Assembly: GCF_032999765.1 (NCBI RefSeq)
Contig: NZ_CP136051.1
Span: forward strand, 558,001 to 622,000
Source of the DNA: Imperialibacter roseus
GTDB taxonomy: Bacteria > Bacteroidota > Bacteroidia > Cytophagales > Cyclobacteriaceae
Direction: 5' to 3'
Length of the DNA stretch: 64,000 bases
Below are positions 25,657 through 34,423 of this stretch, piece after piece. A program made the translations under genes and the position numbers. Each line of letters starts with the position of its first letter. Position 1 is the stretch's first letter. The notes beneath the pieces are model-generated. The model was given only the letters and a program-made list of their open reading frames with translations, was not told where the DNA came from and ran no database searches.

Positions 25657-27276
25657 TTACTTGAGTTCCTTGTATTTTTCAATATACATCTGATCCAACT
25701 CCTCCGAGTCTTTGTACTTCACCCTTAGTCCGGCCAGCTTTTCCTTCAGGTCTTTTACCACATCGGCATAGGCCGGATCGTCGTACACATTGGTCATTTC
25801 CTGCAAGTCCTTTTTGCGGTCGTAAAGCTCCCATTCGTCCACATCGTAGTAAAAATGCACCAGCTTGTAGTCTTCGGTCACTATGCCGTAGTGGCGCTTC
25901 ACCATGTGCACACCCGGATATTCGTAGTAGTGGTAGTAAACAGCATCTCGTTTGAAGCTATCATTTTCGCCCTTGAGGAGGGGAATCAGGCTCTCACCCT
26001 GCATGTCGGCGGGCACTTCTGCGCCCACGGCTGATAGCAACGTGGGAGCAAAGTCGAGGTTTTGCACCATTTGGGTGTTGGTGGTGCCAGGCTGAACCAC
26101 ACCCGGCCATTTCACCAGCAATGGGGTTTTGAACGACTCATTGTAAATAAAGCGTTTGTCGAACCAGCCGTGCTCACCCAGGTAAAAGCCCTGGTCGGAC
26201 GTGTAAACAATGATGGTGTTTTCTGCCAGGCCGTTTTGCTCCAGGTAGTCAAGCACTTTGCCCACACCCTCATCCACAGAGGCTATGGAGCCCAGGTAGT
26301 CCTGCATGTAGCGCTGGTAGCGCCACTTCATCTTCTCTTCCCGGGTCATGTTGGGGTAATTCTTCTTGAACTCCTCGTTCATGGGGCCATACACGGCGTC
26401 CCATTTGGCTCTTTGCTCAGGATTCATGCGGCCTACTTCTCTTTTGAAAGCGGCTTTGTCCCAGTTGGCAGTTTCAGGTATGCCGAGCTCATCCATCACG
26501 TCCGGATAGATCTTGGAGTCGCCGGCCCAGTTCATGTGGGTGAGCAGGTTCATTTCAGCTTCTTTGGCTGCGGAGCCACGGCCTTCGTAGTTGTCGAACA
26601 GCGTAGCCGGTTCTTCAAATGTTTTGTTGATATATTCCGTGTAGTGTCTTTCTGCTGGCAGCCATTCCCTATGCGGGGCTTTGTGGAGGTACATTAGCAG
26701 GAAAGGCTTCTCAGCATCTCTTTCTTTGTCCAGCCAGTTGAGCGTCATGTCGGTAATGATATCGGTTACATATCCCTCCACTTTGATATTGCCTTCGTTT
26801 TTAGTGATAAAATCGGGGTTATAGTAAGCCCCCTGGCCCGGCAGAATTTTGTACTGATCGAAACCCTTGGGGCTGTTGCCAAAATGCAGCTTGCCGAACA
26901 TGGCCGTTTGGTAACCTTCCTTTTGCAAAAGCTGAGGGAAGGTGACATTGGTAGTATCAAACGGGAAGTTGTTGTCGATTTTGCCATTCAGGTGGCTGTG
27001 CTTGCCAGTGAGGATAACGGCACGAGATGGTGCACAGATGGAGTTGGTAACACTGGCATTGGTAAACAGCATGCCTTGTTTGGCAATACGGTCGATGTTG
27101 GGTGTTTCAATCAGCTTGTTGGAATAAGCACTGATGGCCTGATAGGCATGATCATCCGACATGATGAAGACGATATTGGGTCGCTTTTTCTCTACTTCCT
27201 TGGGAGCGGAAGGGCTGCAAGAGTAAAGGATAGTGGCAAAAAAAAGGCCGAAGATCAGCTGGTTAACGAGTTTCAT
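25657..27276 (-). CDS. Sulfatase lipoprotein (type I, formylglycine-dependent)
   Basis: 539 aa. Lipobox LYSC (Cys20). The sulfatase start RPNIVFIMSDDHAYQAISAY has the calcium-binding DD pair. The maturation motif is CAPSRAVILTGKHSH, whose Cys81 becomes formylglycine. Further family motifs are MFGKLHFG and YTSDQGFYLGEHGWFDKRF. This class removes sulfate esters from glycans. The sequence style recalls N-acetylglucosamine-6-sulfatases, but this is a guess. A second sulfatase lies at 32770-34296 and a GH43 between them, though no SusC/D pair is near. Anaerobic sulfatase-maturating enzyme is not in the window. Confidence 0.9.
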   Translation of the reverse strand: MKLVNQLIFGLFFATILYSCSPSAPKEVEKKRPNIVFIMSDDHAYQAISAYSNKLIETPNIDRIAKQGMLFTNASVTNSICAPSRAVILTGKHSHLNGKIDNNFPFDTTNVTFPQLLQKEGYQTAMFGKLHFGNSPKGFDQYKILPGQGAYYNPDFITKNEGNIKVEGYVTDIITDMTLNWLDKERDAEKPFLLMYLHKAPHREWLPAERHYTEYINKTFEEPATLFDNYEGRGSAAKEAEMNLLTHMNWAGDSKIYPDVMDELGIPETANWDKAAFKREVGRMNPEQRAKWDAVYGPMNEEFKKNYPNMTREEKMKWRYQRYMQDYLGSIASVDEGVGKVLDYLEQNGLAENTIIVYTSDQGFYLGEHGWFDKRFIYNESFKTPLLVKWPGVVQPGTTNTQMVQNLDFAPTLLSAVGAEVPADMQGESLIPLLKGENDSFKRDAVYYHYYEYPGVHMVKRHYGIVTEDYKLVHFYYDVDEWELYDRKKDLQEMTNVYDDPAYADVVKDLKEKLAGLRVKYKDSEELDQMYIEKYKELK

Positions 27277-27366
27277 TGGGAGCGGTTTAAGCTTGAGTAA
27301 AACTCAATTTAGGAATAATGATCAAAAACCTAAGATGTGGAATAGATGATCGGCAGTAAGGCAGTT

Positions 27367-27804
27367 TTAAACAAGCACTTCGATGGTTGGATTGAGCTGC
27401 TTCAGGGTCGCCAGGAATTCGTTTTCCCTTTCGGGTGAAATGACTACTTCTCCGTCTTTGTACTTTATTCTAAGTCGTTTGACCGAGTTCGCCGGTGCCG
27501 ACAGCACGGTATAGGTGCGGTGAGCCGTCCAGATGTCTCTGATATCGACCTTGTCAGCTGTAAACGGACCAATTTTTACAATCAGAATATTGTCTTTTAT
27601 GGTATAGCCGGTGCCGAAAAATATGGTGAGAATGAAGACTAGGATGGGAATCCAAATAGCCAAAGAGATAAGGATGGAACTGGTGTGCATCGACACTATA
27701 GACCGATAGATGTTAGCTGTGCCCAGATAGGCAAGTAGCAGTACGATGAGCCAGACAAGGAAGCTTTTGCGGGAGGAGTAGTAATTATTCGGTAGTGACG
27801 TCAT
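27367..27804 (-). CDS. Small membrane protein with bacterial PH-like domain
   Basis: 145 aa. Two helices (~14-32 and ~42-62) and then a beta-rich C-terminal domain (GYTIKDNILIVKIGPF, KRLRIKYKDGEVVISPERENEFLATLKQLNP). The last part fits the PH-like (bPH) pattern of membrane-associated bacterial proteins, with 'SP..' before the terminal helix. No clear job; it lies divergently from the GH43 gene. Confidence 0.7.
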   Translation of the reverse strand: MTSLPNNYYSSRKSFLVWLIVLLLAYLGTANIYRSIVSMHTSSILISLAIWIPILVFILTIFFGTGYTIKDNILIVKIGPFTADKVDIRDIWTAHRTYTVLSAPANSVKRLRIKYKDGEVVISPERENEFLATLKQLNPTIEVLV

Positions 27805-27885
27805 GTCGGCTTAATGTATTTCTAATAGCTAATATAACCGTTAAACTCATATTCAATTAGGTAAATGATCGTTGCGACGTTTTCT

Positions 27886-27893
27886 TACATTTG
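27886..27893 (+). promoter_or_regulatory. Possible -7 element TACATTTG before GH43
   Basis: It fits the Bacteroidota -7 consensus TAnnTTTG and lies 22 bp before ATG 27916. No well-spaced -33 TTG box was seen, so this is weak. Confidence 0.3.
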
Positions 27894-27915
27894 CTTAGCA
27901 ACACATACTTCTACC

Positions 27916-29655
27916 ATGCGATTCCTTTTTGTCATGCTCATCGGGCTTTTTTTTAGTTTATCTGTGTATGCCCAACAGCTAACTTACTGTAACCCCATCA
28001 ATATCGACTACGGCTACACGCCCATTCCCAACTTCAGTGAAATGGGGAGACACCGGGCCACGGCCGATCCTGTCATTACTGTTTTCAAAGGCAAATACTA
28101 TCTCTTTTCGACCAACCAATGGGGCTACTGGTGGAGCGACAATATGTACAACTGGAATTTTGTACCACGTAAATTTCTGAAGACGTGGCACGATGTCTAT
28201 GATGAGCTTTGCGCTCCGGCCACACTCGTATTGGGCGATACGCTCTTTGTCATTGGCTCTACTCATACAAAAGAGTTTCCGCTCTGGATGAGTACCAATC
28301 CTACTGAGGACGACTGGACGGAGGCTGTGGACAAGTTTGAGGGTGCCGCCTGGGATCCTGCTTTTCTTGAAGATGATGACGGCCGCATTTATCTCTACTA
28401 CGGCTCCAGCAACTTTTACCCTATGTACGGAATAGAAATTGATAGAAAGACCTTGCAGCCAATTGGAGAAAGAGTGGATATGATCCACGTGAATGACAGC
28501 ATTCACGGCTGGGAGCGCTTTGGTGAGCATGCCGACAATACTTTTCTTGACCCCTTCATGGAAGGTGCCTGGGTCAACAAGCACAATGGTAAGTATTATC
28601 TGCAATACGGTGCCCCCGGCACAGAATTTAGTGGTTATGCCGACGGAGTTTACACCAGCGACAAACCCCTGGGGCCATGGACATATCAGTCGCACAATCC
28701 TTTTGCCTACAAGCCGGGAGGGTTCGCCAGAGGGGCCGGGCATGGTGCCACCTATCAGGACTTGTCGGGCAACTGGTGGCATGTTTCTACGATAGTCATT
28801 GGCGTGAAGAATAACTTCGAACGCCGCCTTGGCATTTGGCCAGCAGGGTTTGATGACGACGGCATCTTGTATTGCAATACCACTTTCGGCGACTATCCTC
28901 ACTACCTACCAAATGGCCCGGCTGATCACTTAAAAAGCAGGTTTACCGGCTGGATGCTATTGAACTACAATAAGCCTGTTCAAGTCTCGTCTACTTTGGG
29001 AGGTTTTGCTCCTAATCAGGCGGTGGATGAAAGCATTAAAACTTACTGGAGCGCCACTACTGGCAACAAGGGAGAGTGGTTCCAAACTGACCTGGGCGAG
29101 GTGAGCCAGGTGAATGCCATTCAAATCAATTATGCCGATCAGGACGCTGACTTCCTTGGCAAGCCCACTGATTTCTACCATCAATACATCATCTACGTTT
29201 CAGAGGATGGCAAGAAATGGAAGGTGGCTGCTAACAAGGGACAAAATAAAACAGATGTGCCTCACGACTACATCGAATTCAGTGAGCCCATTAGGGCTCG
29301 CTACCTGAAGATGGAAAACATTCATATGCCCACAGGCAAGTTTGCGCTTAGTGGCTTCCGGGTTTTTGGTAAGCAGAACAAGCCACTTCCAGCACCTGTC
29401 CGGCATTTTATCGTTCTCCGTGGCGACAGTGAACGCCGCAATGCCTGGCTCAAATGGGAGCAGATGCCCGATGCCACTGGTTACAACATTTACACAGGGA
29501 TTGCACCCGATAAGCTTTACAACAGCGTGATGGTGTACGGTGCCAATGAGTATTATTTCACAGCCATGGACCTGGACAAAACCTATTATTTCCAGATAGA
29601 GCCTTTCAACGAGGCGGGCGTCGGGCCAAGAGGTGAAATCATGAAAGTAGAATGA
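27916..29655 (+). CDS. Glycoside hydrolase family 43 with F5/8C and FN3 domains
   Basis: About 579 aa from ATG 27916 (the frame is open back to 27865). Signal peptide (MRFLFVMLIGLFFSLSVYA). A GH43-like five-bladed propeller spans ~25-345: GRHRATADPVITVFKGKYYLF holds the base Asp, GAAWDPAFLEDDDGRIYLYY the middle Asp, and AGHGATYQDLSGNWW follows. Residues ~355-475 form an F5/8 type C (discoidin) sugar-binding domain (APNQAVDESIKTYWSA). The C-terminus is a fibronectin-III-like module (NAWLKWEQMPDATGYNIYTG). It is secreted and acts on arabinose/xylose type glycans at family level. Confidence 0.88.
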   Translation: MRFLFVMLIGLFFSLSVYAQQLTYCNPINIDYGYTPIPNFSEMGRHRATADPVITVFKGKYYLFSTNQWGYWWSDNMYNWNFVPRKFLKTWHDVYDELCAPATLVLGDTLFVIGSTHTKEFPLWMSTNPTEDDWTEAVDKFEGAAWDPAFLEDDDGRIYLYYGSSNFYPMYGIEIDRKTLQPIGERVDMIHVNDSIHGWERFGEHADNTFLDPFMEGAWVNKHNGKYYLQYGAPGTEFSGYADGVYTSDKPLGPWTYQSHNPFAYKPGGFARGAGHGATYQDLSGNWWHVSTIVIGVKNNFERRLGIWPAGFDDDGILYCNTTFGDYPHYLPNGPADHLKSRFTGWMLLNYNKPVQVSSTLGGFAPNQAVDESIKTYWSATTGNKGEWFQTDLGEVSQVNAIQINYADQDADFLGKPTDFYHQYIIYVSEDGKKWKVAANKGQNKTDVPHDYIEFSEPIRARYLKMENIHMPTGKFALSGFRVFGKQNKPLPAPVRHFIVLRGDSERRNAWLKWEQMPDATGYNIYTGIAPDKLYNSVMVYGANEYYFTAMDLDKTYYFQIEPFNEAGVGPRGEIMKVE

Positions 29656-29662
29656 TGCCCTG

Positions 29663-30130
29663 TCAGGAACCAAAATGTTTTCTGGCGAGCAACACATTTG
29701 GCAGGCCAATGGCCACAATTAGTATACATGAACCAATGATGGCTGAGGTCAGGTTGAAAGGGAACTTAGGCGTATTGGACAGCGGGAGCACTACCTGATT
29801 CATAACCAGCCACACACAGAGGCCGTAAATCACCGCCGGAAGTACAACCCCTGCTCGTAAAATTGAGACCTTGCTGTAAAGCAAAAAGAAGAGAACCGAC
29901 CATGAGAAGGCTATCAGATAGTGGAATAGCAGGCCGAAAACTGCGATCATTGCTCCACCAGAGTGCGCTTCAACACCAAAAACACCACTGGCAACGAATT
30001 TGAGCACCGCTGCAGGAGTGGTGGAATTTCTGATCCAGGCACTGGCGAAAGCGGAGAGGATATCCAGTGTGCCTGTAGCAAAGCCAGCTAAAACAATAGC
30101 TTTACTCAATGGCTTGTTTGATGTGCTCAC
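29663..30130 (-). CDS. Small four-helix membrane protein
   Basis: 155 aa with four hydrophobic helices (~12-30, ~55-82, ~92-112, ~125-148). Motifs such as GFATGTLDILSAF and FVASGVFGVEAHSGG recall YagU/DUF1440-like inner-membrane proteins. It ends only 7 bp from the GH43 stop (convergent). Function unknown. Confidence 0.7.
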   Translation of the reverse strand: MSTSNKPLSKAIVLAGFATGTLDILSAFASAWIRNSTTPAAVLKFVASGVFGVEAHSGGAMIAVFGLLFHYLIAFSWSVLFFLLYSKVSILRAGVVLPAVIYGLCVWLVMNQVVLPLSNTPKFPFNLTSAIIGSCILIVAIGLPNVLLARKHFGS

Positions 30131-30308
30131 AACGAATTTGTTTAAGTAGCGGGATGTTCTGGGTTAAATAACAATTATCACGATATTTACTACTATCGGA
30201 AGAAGGGTGCATAGTCAAGTGGCATCAACAGAATGCCAATTTGCGACAATTCCTGTCCTTTCATGGAATTGCGGGGAACCCTTTTCTCAAAAAACAGTTT
30301 GATACATC

Positions 30309-31148
30309 ATGCAGAAGGAATTTCTAGATAAATTATACAAGGATCATCTGGAGTGCCCAAGGTGCCCAAGCCCTAAAAGAGTGTCACAGTTTTTTGTGGA
30401 CTTGCTGGAAACGCTGTTTCCTGATTTTTCCATGCGGGCTTTTTCGTCGCAAAGAGAGCTGGAAATACACCTGAAGAAACTTCAGATTGAGTTGGATGAG
30501 ATGCTCACGTTGAATCCCATGAAGGGCGTAGTGGATTTGGAAGATGTGGCGAAGCTTTTTTTTGATAAGCTGCCAGAAGTTCACTCAAAAATCATCGACG
30601 ACATCAAAGCGCTGTACGAAGGCGACCCGGCTGCAAAGAGCCAGAGTGAGGTTATTCGCACATATCCCGGCTTTTACGCCATTGCCTCCTACCGCATTGC
30701 GCACGAATTGCACAAGCTTGGTGTGAAGGTGATTCCAAGGATCATTACCGAGCATGCCCACGGCAAAACAGGCATTGACATTCACCCGGCTGCTACCGTT
30801 GGCGAGCACTTCTGCATCGACCATGGCACTGGTGTGGTGATAGGAGAAACCACCATCATTGGCGACCACGTTAAAATATACCAGGGTGTAACCCTCGGAG
30901 CTCTTAGTGTCGACAAAAAAGATGCGGAGACAAAAAGACATCCGACCATTGAGAACAACGTGGTGATTTATGCTGGTGCTACCATTTTAGGTGGCGAAAC
31001 CGTTATTGGCCATGATAGCGTGATTGGTGGCAATGTGTGGCTGACTCGCAGCGTAGCTCCGAACACGAAAGTCTACTACCAGGCCCGCATGTACAATAGC
31101 GATACCGAGGAAACTGATCTGCTCATCTTCAAAGAATCTGCTCAATGA
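30309..31148 (+). CDS. cysE: Serine O-acetyltransferase
   Basis: 279 aa. The N-terminal helical domain (~1-130) and the left-handed beta helix of hexapeptide repeats (~150-250) include TGIDIHPAATVGEHFCIDHGTGVVIGET, which carries the catalytic Asp/His region. It makes O-acetylserine from serine and acetyl-CoA. It overlaps cysM by 4 bp (ATGA), so the two steps of cysteine synthesis are coupled. It is longer than E. coli CysE at the N-terminus, as in the EpsC type. Confidence 0.95.
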   Translation: MQKEFLDKLYKDHLECPRCPSPKRVSQFFVDLLETLFPDFSMRAFSSQRELEIHLKKLQIELDEMLTLNPMKGVVDLEDVAKLFFDKLPEVHSKIIDDIKALYEGDPAAKSQSEVIRTYPGFYAIASYRIAHELHKLGVKVIPRIITEHAHGKTGIDIHPAATVGEHFCIDHGTGVVIGETTIIGDHVKIYQGVTLGALSVDKKDAETKRHPTIENNVVIYAGATILGGETVIGHDSVIGGNVWLTRSVAPNTKVYYQARMYNSDTEETDLLIFKESAQ

Positions 31149-32023
31149 AGCTTTTCGATTTGATTGGCAACACGCCAATAGTAGCGTTGGAAAAAATCCC
31201 AACCAATAAGAACGTAACTATATATGCTAAGCTGGAGGGGCAAAACCCCGGCGGAAGTGTAAAGGATAGGGCAGCCTACAATATGATCAAAAGCGCTTTG
31301 GAGCGTGGCGATATCAAGCCGGGTGATAAGCTTGTGGAAGCAACGAGCGGAAATACGGGGATTGCCCTTGCCATGATTGCCCAGGTAATGGGGGTGCACA
31401 TGACACTGATCATGCCGGACAATTCCACCAAAGAGCGGGTGCTGTCGATGGAAGCTTACGGAGCCAAAGTGATCTTAACACCAGCCGCCAAAACCATCGA
31501 ATACTCCAGAGAGTTGGCGGAGAAAATGGCTGCTGAGGACGGCTATACGATCCTCAACCAGTTTGCCAATCCTGACAACTGGAAGGGCCATTACAAAACC
31601 ACCGGCCCCGAGATTTGGAACGATACTAAGGGCAAAGTGACACACTTTGTGTCTGCTATGGGCACCACAGGCACCATTATGGGGGTAAGCCGCTACCTGA
31701 AGGAAAAGAACAAAAATATCCAGATCGTAGGCACTCAGCCGACGGATGGCTCCAGCATTCCAGGGATCAGACGATGGTCGCCGGAGTTTCTGCCCAAGAT
31801 ATTTGAACCCGACAGAGTAGACAGGGTGGTGGACGTGAGCCAGGACCAGGCCACCGAAATGACCCGCCGCATGGCCAGAGAGGAAGGCATCATGGCTGGC
31901 ATGAGCAGTGGCGGCGCCTTGTATGCCGCCTTGCAAATTGCCTCAGAGCTGGAGTCTGGCGTGATCGTGTGTATTACCTGCGATAGGGGTGACAGGTATT
32001 TGAGCTCAGATTTGTTTGGCTGA
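31145..32023 (+). CDS. cysM: Cysteine synthase B (O-acetylserine sulfhydrylase)
   Basis: 292 aa PLP enzyme of fold type II. The PLP lysine lies in NPGGSVKDRAA (Lys40), the substrate-binding loop in TSGNTGIALAM, and the phosphate cup in GTTGTIMG. The C-terminal GIRRW(S)PEFLP and CDRGDRYLSS mark the CysM branch rather than CysK. It converts O-acetylserine plus sulfide (or thiosulfate) to cysteine. Directly downstream of cysE with a 4-bp overlap. Confidence 0.95.
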   Translation: MKLFDLIGNTPIVALEKIPTNKNVTIYAKLEGQNPGGSVKDRAAYNMIKSALERGDIKPGDKLVEATSGNTGIALAMIAQVMGVHMTLIMPDNSTKERVLSMEAYGAKVILTPAAKTIEYSRELAEKMAAEDGYTILNQFANPDNWKGHYKTTGPEIWNDTKGKVTHFVSAMGTTGTIMGVSRYLKEKNKNIQIVGTQPTDGSSIPGIRRWSPEFLPKIFEPDRVDRVVDVSQDQATEMTRRMAREEGIMAGMSSGGALYAALQIASELESGVIVCITCDRGDRYLSSDLFG

Positions 32024-32048
32024 ATGCGCTCAAAACTTCATTACTACC

Positions 32049-32198
32049 TCATTTGGCGGGTTTGAGGCTTTTAATTTCATTTCTGAGAATAACGGCCTCT
32101 TTGGACGCCTTGTCAGTCTTTTCTAAACGATCCTTTAGGTTTTCGATCTGTACCTGAAGCTTCTTTGATACCTTTTCTATATCTGCGCTACTCTTCAT
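32049..32198 (-). CDS. Small coiled-coil protein
   Basis: 49 aa (ATG 32198 to TGA 32049). The sequence MKSSADIEKVSKKLQVQIEN and the region after it show a heptad pattern (KKLQVQI, NLKDRLEKTDK, VILRNEIKSLK) with high lysine and glutamate, i.e. one amphipathic coiled coil. No homologue recognised. It sits between the cysM stop and the ABM gene and is in line with the latter (9 bp downstream). Compact and protein-like, but short frames can arise by chance. Confidence 0.45.
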   Translation of the reverse strand: MKSSADIEKVSKKLQVQIENLKDRLEKTDKASKEAVILRNEIKSLKPAK

Positions 32199-32207
32199 TT
32201 TAATACC

Positions 32208-32504
32208 TTATAAAGGATGCGCCAGCAACACCTCTCTTGATTCCAGCAGCGGCACAATTTTGCCCAGCACTATTTCCTTAAAGTAGTCTGCATCCCGGTG
32301 GGCCTGTAGAGCCGCCTCGTCTTTGTAGCCCTCGTAGAGCGCAATCGTGTGGTCATCGTCTTTGCCTTGGTGCAGCGTGTAAAACAGGTTACCTGCTTCC
32401 GCTCTTGTCCTCGGAACCATTTCCCTGAGGTGTTTGATGACTGTATCGACCTGGCCTTGTTTCACCTTCCAGGTAACGATGAGGTAGATAGGTGGTTGAT
32501 TCAT
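32208..32504 (-). CDS. Antibiotic biosynthesis monooxygenase (ABM) domain protein
   Basis: 98 aa, the usual size of putative quinol monooxygenases (YgiN-like). YLIVTWKVKQGQVDTVIKHLREMVPRTRAEAGNLFYTLHQ and LYEGYKDEAALQAHRDADYFKEIV are the characteristic ferredoxin-like repeats and the xWxD/AHR helix. A cofactorless oxidation of quinols is possible; the natural substrate is unknown. Confidence 0.88.
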   Translation of the reverse strand: MNQPPIYLIVTWKVKQGQVDTVIKHLREMVPRTRAEAGNLFYTLHQGKDDDHTIALYEGYKDEAALQAHRDADYFKEIVLGKIVPLLESREVLLAHPL

Positions 32505-32541
32505 AGTTATTTGTGTTGTAAGGTTATAAGTTATTTGCTGT

Positions 32542-32614
32542 CCTCAATATCGCAAGGGTCTCCCTTGTGATAGTTATTCAATTGGCGTCCGCCACTACAA
32601 ACATGGCTAACCAT
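32542..32614. repeat. Interspersed ~73-bp repeat, copy 1
   Basis: Direct repeat of 32687-32760. It carries the hairpin CAAGGGTCTCCCTTG (32553-32567), then GGCGTCCGCCAC and ends ATGGCTAACCAT. Most positions match the other copy with a 1-bp length difference, suggesting a dispersed element (REP/MITE-like). Confidence 0.7.
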
Positions 32615-32686
32615 AAATTCCGTTTGTAGCGTCTTGTGTCTTTTCTTTGCCGCCTATTCTTACGTACCGGCACTTCCTGCTATTTT

Positions 32687-32760
32687 CCTCTAATATTGCA
32701 AGGGTCTCCCTTGTGATGTATAATTGACCGGCGTCCACCACTTTCGAGATGGCTTACCAT
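32687..32760. repeat. Interspersed ~73-bp repeat, copy 2
   Basis: The same hairpin CAAGGGTCTCCCTTG is at 32699-32713, followed by GGCGTCCACCAC and ATGGCTTACCAT. It ends 9 bp before the stop codon of the sulfatase gene (minus strand), so the hairpin may also serve as a 3' structure for that mRNA. Confidence 0.7.
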
Positions 32761-32769
32761 CCATGTTTC

Positions 32770-34296
32770 CTATTTCTCTCCAAGGGCCTCAAACTTAAAC
32801 TTCTCAGTCGCCGCCGGCTCATGCTCCCGGCTCATGATGGCTTCAATCTGTGCTACGACTTCGGGGTTTTCGGCCGCTACGTTATTTTGTTCCCGTGGAT
32901 CACTTTTCAAATTATACAGCTCAACGCCAAGGTTGCCTTCAAACATCCCTTTCCTGACGCCCTTCCAGTCGCCCATTTGCACAGCCTGCTGCCCGGTGTA
33001 TTCCAACAGCTCCCAGTAAAGGAACTCATGCACAGGCTGATTGCCCTGCCCAAGTAAAGTGGGCAAAAAACTGATGCCATCTGTTTTGGCAGGAGCGGCT
33101 ATGCCAACAAGTTCGCAAAATGTCGGCATCACATCGTAAAAAACTGACGCAAGGTCGGTGGTAGTGCCAGGCTTGATTTTGCCTTCCCAGCTGGCAATCA
33201 TCGGCACCCTTATTCCCCCTTCGTACACAAACCCTTTGTTTCTTCCATAGCCATTCGTGTATGGGCCGGTGCTGTTGAAATACTCGAAGTCCACACCGGC
33301 AGTGTAGGTAGGCCCATTGTCGCTGGTGAAGATGATGAGTGTGTTTTCGTAAATCCCCAATTCTTTCAGTGTTGCGACCAGTTCACCCACCTGATCGTCC
33401 AGGTAGCTGATCATCCCAGCATAGGCAGCTCTGGGGTAGCGGTGAGGGAAGTAGCCAAGGTTGCCCAGGTAGGGCTGCTCCTCACCAAAAATGGCATGAT
33501 ACTTTTCCACGTACTCTTTTGGTACCTGCAAAGGCAAGTGCGGCAGAGGAGAAGCATAATACAGAAAGAAGGGGTTGTCTTTGTTTTCACGCAAAAAGCC
33601 CAGCGCCTTTTCGTGCATAACGCCGGGAGCGTAATCAGCCTGGTAGAACTTGTCGAAGCTCGACTCCGCCAGTGTGTCTGAACCCGTTGCCAGTTTTTCT
33701 CCGGGAGCCATGAACTCATTGTTCAGGTAAATCCGGTTTTCATTTTCCCAAATATGTGTGGGGTACAGATTATGTGCCTGTCTTTGGCAATTATAACCAC
33801 AGAAGTAGTCGAAGCCTTGTGTGTTAGGTGTGCTTTCGGAGGCAGGTGCCCCCAGTCCCCACTTGCCAATAAGTGCTGTTTTGTAGCCAGCTTGCTGCAT
33901 TACTTCGCCCATCGTAAGCGTGCTGTCGGGTATCGGGCGCTGCCCTTCCAGGGTAGAGTCGGCCAGCATGGCAGCAAAATCCCACACGGCGCCCCGCTCC
34001 CGCCATTCGTCGTTGCCCCGGATAAACGAATGTCCCATGTGCAGCCCGGTGAGCAGTGCATACCTCGATGGGGCGCAAACAGGGGCTCCGGAATAATGGC
34101 GGGTAAACTTCATACCATTCTTCGCCAATGCGTCAATATTGGGCGTCTGAATCAACTTTTGTCCGTAAGCTCCTACATCGCCATAGCCAAGGTCATCAGC
34201 CAGTATGTAAATAATATTGGGTTTCTTCTCTTCCGGAGTTGTTGAACAAGATAACAGCACTGCGCTGAGACAAAGCAGGATAATGAAAGACCGCAT
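32770..34296 (-). CDS. Arylsulfatase lipoprotein
   Basis: About 508 aa from ATG 34296 (frame open back to 34431; MRSFIILLCLSAVLLSCS is the lipoprotein signal, Cys17). Calcium-binding start KPNIIYILADDLGYGDVGAYG, maturation motif CAPSRYALLTG (Cys74), substrate-site motif LIGKWGLG and TSDNGP. The end RKGMFEGNLGVELYNLKSDPREQNNVA is the usual sulfatase C-terminal domain. It removes sulfate from a sulfated sugar; substrate unknown. Not closely similar to the sulfatase at 25657. Confidence 0.9.
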   Translation of the reverse strand: MRSFIILLCLSAVLLSCSTTPEEKKPNIIYILADDLGYGDVGAYGQKLIQTPNIDALAKNGMKFTRHYSGAPVCAPSRYALLTGLHMGHSFIRGNDEWRERGAVWDFAAMLADSTLEGQRPIPDSTLTMGEVMQQAGYKTALIGKWGLGAPASESTPNTQGFDYFCGYNCQRQAHNLYPTHIWENENRIYLNNEFMAPGEKLATGSDTLAESSFDKFYQADYAPGVMHEKALGFLRENKDNPFFLYYASPLPHLPLQVPKEYVEKYHAIFGEEQPYLGNLGYFPHRYPRAAYAGMISYLDDQVGELVATLKELGIYENTLIIFTSDNGPTYTAGVDFEYFNSTGPYTNGYGRNKGFVYEGGIRVPMIASWEGKIKPGTTTDLASVFYDVMPTFCELVGIAAPAKTDGISFLPTLLGQGNQPVHEFLYWELLEYTGQQAVQMGDWKGVRKGMFEGNLGVELYNLKSDPREQNNVAAENPEVVAQIEAIMSREHEPAATEKFKFEALGEK

Positions 34297-34423
34297 GATA
34301 GATGGTTTGGTGTTGAGGAGCCAATATAGCCAATTTATGTTTTTCTCGTTAAGGTAACCGGACGGGAAAAAATCCCCCGGAATGGGGGCCATTTCGAGTG
34401 TAGATGGTTTTATATTTACCCTT

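Noticed and set aside
27979-28902. 307-codon minus-strand ORF opposite GH43
   Set aside because: Antisense shadow; the plus-strand GH43 motifs are clear.
25657-34296. A polysaccharide utilisation locus
   Set aside because: Two sulfatases and a GH43 are present, but no SusC/SusD pair or dedicated regulator, and unrelated cysE-cysM lies between them.
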